Assembly (NCBI RefSeq): GCF_002269505.1
Contig: NZ_NQKQ01000015.1
Span: forward strand, 1-64,000
DNA: 64,000 nucleotides
Reading direction: 5' to 3'
Source of the DNA: Pseudomonas fragi
Lineage (GTDB): Bacteria > Pseudomonadota > Gammaproteobacteria > Pseudomonadales > Pseudomonadaceae
The translations under genes and the position numbers were made by a program. The notes under the pieces were generated by a model. The model searched no databases. It was not told the origin of the DNA and was given only the letters and a program-made list of their open reading frames with translations. This document shows, piece after piece, positions 62,696 to 64,000 of the stretch (the stretch's first letter is position 1; the number at the start of each line of letters is the position of its first letter).

Positions 62696-63490
62696 TTAGC
62701 GCTTGCTCAGCTCGCCATATAGCTCGGGGCGACGGTCTGCGAGGTAGAAATTTCCGGTTTTGGCATCAGCCAATTGTTGGCGTTGCAGCGTTGCAACCAG
62801 CAGGGTCTCGTCCTGTTCGGCCAGTGCAATCTGCTTGCCATTGGGTGCGGCGATGCTGCTTTGGCCGCAGTAATGGATCTCGCCTTCATGGCCGCAGTAG
62901 TTGGCGTAGGCCACATAGCACTGATTTTCGAAGGCGCGGCAACGCACGGTGACATCAGCGATAAAGTCGTAGGGCGCCATATTGGCGGTAGGCACCACAA
63001 TCACTTCAGCTCCGGCCAGGGCCAGCCTGCGGGTGTTTTCCGGGAATTCGAGGTCGTAGCAGATCAGCAGGCCGAGCTGCCAGCCGTTGAGTTCAATGAC
63101 CGGGAATGAATCGGGGCCTTTGCTGAACATTGAATGGTCGAGCTCACCGAACAGGTGAGTCTTGCGGTAGTTACACAGGCTTTTGCCGTGGGCGTCGATC
63201 AACTGTGCACTGTTGTAGATATGCCCGTCAGCACCGCGCTCGGGGTAGCCGTACACAATGGCCATGCCAGTGGCTTTGGCCAGTTGGGCAATCTGCTGTG
63301 CAGCGTCGCCGTCGTGGGCTTGTGCGAGTTCGGCTACGGCCTGGGCGCCGATGTTGTAGCCCGTAAGGAACATTTCGGGCAGTACCAGCAGGTCAATGTC
63401 CTCGGCTTGTTGGGCAATTTCACGCAAACGCTGCAGATTGCCCGCGACATCCAATGGCAGAGGCCGGCATTGGTAAAGGGCGACGCGCAT
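62696..63490 (-). CDS. davA: 5-aminovaleramidase-type carbon-nitrogen hydrolase (DavA)
   Basis: 264-residue nitrilase-superfamily amidase. Catalytic triad: Glu in VLPEMFLTGYN (near 39), Lys in NYRKTHLFGELDHSMF (near 110) and Cys in LLICYDLEFPENTRRLALAG (near 144). Its neighbour encodes a flavin amino-acid monooxygenase; in P. putida the same pair next to pqqF is DavBA, which turns L-lysine into 5-aminovalerate via 5-aminovaleramide. The motifs alone show only an amidase; the substrate is inferred from this gene order. ATG follows CAGGAGAACCCC. Confidence 0.85.
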   Translation of the reverse strand: MRVALYQCRPLPLDVAGNLQRLREIAQQAEDIDLLVLPEMFLTGYNIGAQAVAELAQAHDGDAAQQIAQLAKATGMAIVYGYPERGADGHIYNSAQLIDAHGKSLCNYRKTHLFGELDHSMFSKGPDSFPVIELNGWQLGLLICYDLEFPENTRRLALAGAEVIVVPTANMAPYDFIADVTVRCRAFENQCYVAYANYCGHEGEIHYCGQSSIAAPNGKQIALAEQDETLLVATLQRQQLADAKTGNFYLADRRPELYGELSKR

Positions 63491-63516
63491 GGGGTTCTCC
63501 TGGTGTTGACTGTTTG

Positions 63517-63602
63517 TGTGGGAGCGGGCTTGCTCGCGATGGCATCAACTCGATATGCCTGATGCACCGCGTTGCCTGAATCGCGAGCAAGCCCGCTCCC
63601 AC
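63517..63602. repeat. REP doublet between davB and davA
   Basis: TGTGGGAGCGGGCTTGCTCG and GCGAGCAAGCCCGCTCCCAC, about 40 bases apart, between co-directional genes of one pathway. Confidence 0.9.
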
Positions 63603-63625
63603 TGGAATTAATTCACCCTCCGGCG

Positions 63626-64000
63626 TCAATCCGGCAGGGCAATCGGGCCGATTTCGTGGAACACATCCCCTGGCCCCGGGTTGGCCGCATGGGTGCTGCC
63701 GCCAAAGTGGTGCATGATGCCCCAGACCGCGTTTAATGAAGTCTGCACCGCGCCTTCAACCCAGGCAGGGGTCCACGACACATCATCGCCAGCAATAAAG
63801 ATCCCGCGTTGCTCGTCGGGCATGTCCTGTTGCATGAAGTGCGCATACATCCGCTGGTTATAGCGGTAATGTCCCGGCAGTGCGCCCTTGAAGGCGCCCA
63901 GGAAATGCGGATCGGCCTCCCACGAAATGGTGATCGGGTCGCCGATGATACGGCTGGCGATATCCACCTTCGGATAAATCTTTTTCAGCGAATCGAGGGC
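63626..64000 (-). CDS. davB: L-lysine 2-monooxygenase-type flavoprotein (DavB), C-terminal part
   Basis: Partial: about 124 C-terminal residues, continuing past the right edge with no start in the window (the frame is open to 64000). Sequence of the amine-oxidase/tryptophan-monooxygenase class: ITISWEADPHFLGAFKGALP, then the FAD-clamping GIFIAGDDVSWTPAWVEGAV near the end. With the adjacent amidase gene it fits lysine 2-monooxygenase, which oxidatively decarboxylates lysine to 5-aminovaleramide. Tryptophan 2-monooxygenase (IaaM) is an alternative for the fold; gene order favours lysine. Confidence 0.8.
   Translation of the reverse strand, partial: ALDSLKKIYPKVDIASRIIGDPITISWEADPHFLGAFKGALPGHYRYNQRMYAHFMQQDMPDEQRGIFIAGDDVSWTPAWVEGAVQTSLNAVWGIMHHFGGSTHAANPGPGDVFHEIGPIALPD

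Noticed and set aside
62696..64000. IaaM/IaaH indole-acetic acid pathway instead of DavBA
   Set aside because: The monooxygenase fold fits both, but the amidase is a nitrilase-superfamily enzyme with Glu-Lys-Cys, not the amidase-signature IaaH, and the pqqF-davA-davB order matches the lysine pathway.

Overview
The window is a chromosomal segment of a fluorescent-type Pseudomonas. I infer this from the gene order metK / ArsR-methyltransferase / tkt / epd / pgk / fba, the bioBFHCD operon followed by two large acyl-CoA dehydrogenases and an Rsm small RNA, the pqqFABCDE locus next to a davBA-type lysine pathway, and many copies of the Pseudomonas REP palindrome beginning TGTGGGAGCG. Nearly all of it is densely coding, with short operons separated by REP doublets. 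I see no insertion sequence, prophage, CRISPR array, tRNA or rRNA.

Left part (1-13.9 kb). The window opens inside an AT-richer two-gene PLP cassette: a group II decarboxylase with a probable frameshift, translationally coupled to a class I aminotransferase. This is the most accessory-looking segment and the best candidate for an undescribed pathway. It is followed by bioA and rsmE. Next comes an amino-acid oxidation operon (D-amino acid dehydrogenase-like flavoprotein, RidA-type imine deaminase, orphan periplasmic binding protein) with a divergent LysR regulator. Then come a split PQQ dehydrogenase (separate 4-helix anchor plus periplasmic catalytic subunit, SldBA-like), a CPA1 Na+/H+ antiporter, an EamA permease and a MAPEG protein.

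Central part (13.9-38 kb). mltA, a lipoprotein cytochrome and a DUF1090 protein precede metK, whose upstream operon partner is an ArsR-type regulator fused to a SAM-methyltransferase; a 24-bp near-perfect palindrome lies in the divergent promoter region shared with tkt. The carbon-metabolism run tkt-epd-pgk-(small lipoprotein)-fba follows. An iron-uptake module (FecI-type sigma, FecR-type anti-sigma, TonB receptor with signalling domain, PepSY membrane protein plus a 58-residue partner) comes next. Then come an exonuclease / cNMP-CBS-DUF294 pair, a stand-alone receiver protein, malate synthase G, a GcvR-like ACT protein and RarD.

Right part (38-64 kb). srkA, a Tat-exported PhoX phosphatase, modE and comF lead to bioBFHCD, whose promoter carries a BirA-type operator overlapping a perfect TTGACA. 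Two acyl-CoA dehydrogenases follow, each preceded by a PsrA-box-like palindrome. The Gac-controlled sRNA gene rsmY is recognisable by its 18-bp GacA upstream element, eight GGA motifs and terminator. The pqq locus (pqqF, pqqA, a terminator/attenuator, pqqB, a REP doublet, pqqC, D, E, then an S9 peptidase) makes the cofactor needed by the dehydrogenase at 8.7-11 kb. The window ends inside davB, next to davA.

Starts were reassigned where the longest frame had no ribosome binding site. Functional names come from recognising motifs and gene order by eye; no database search was run.
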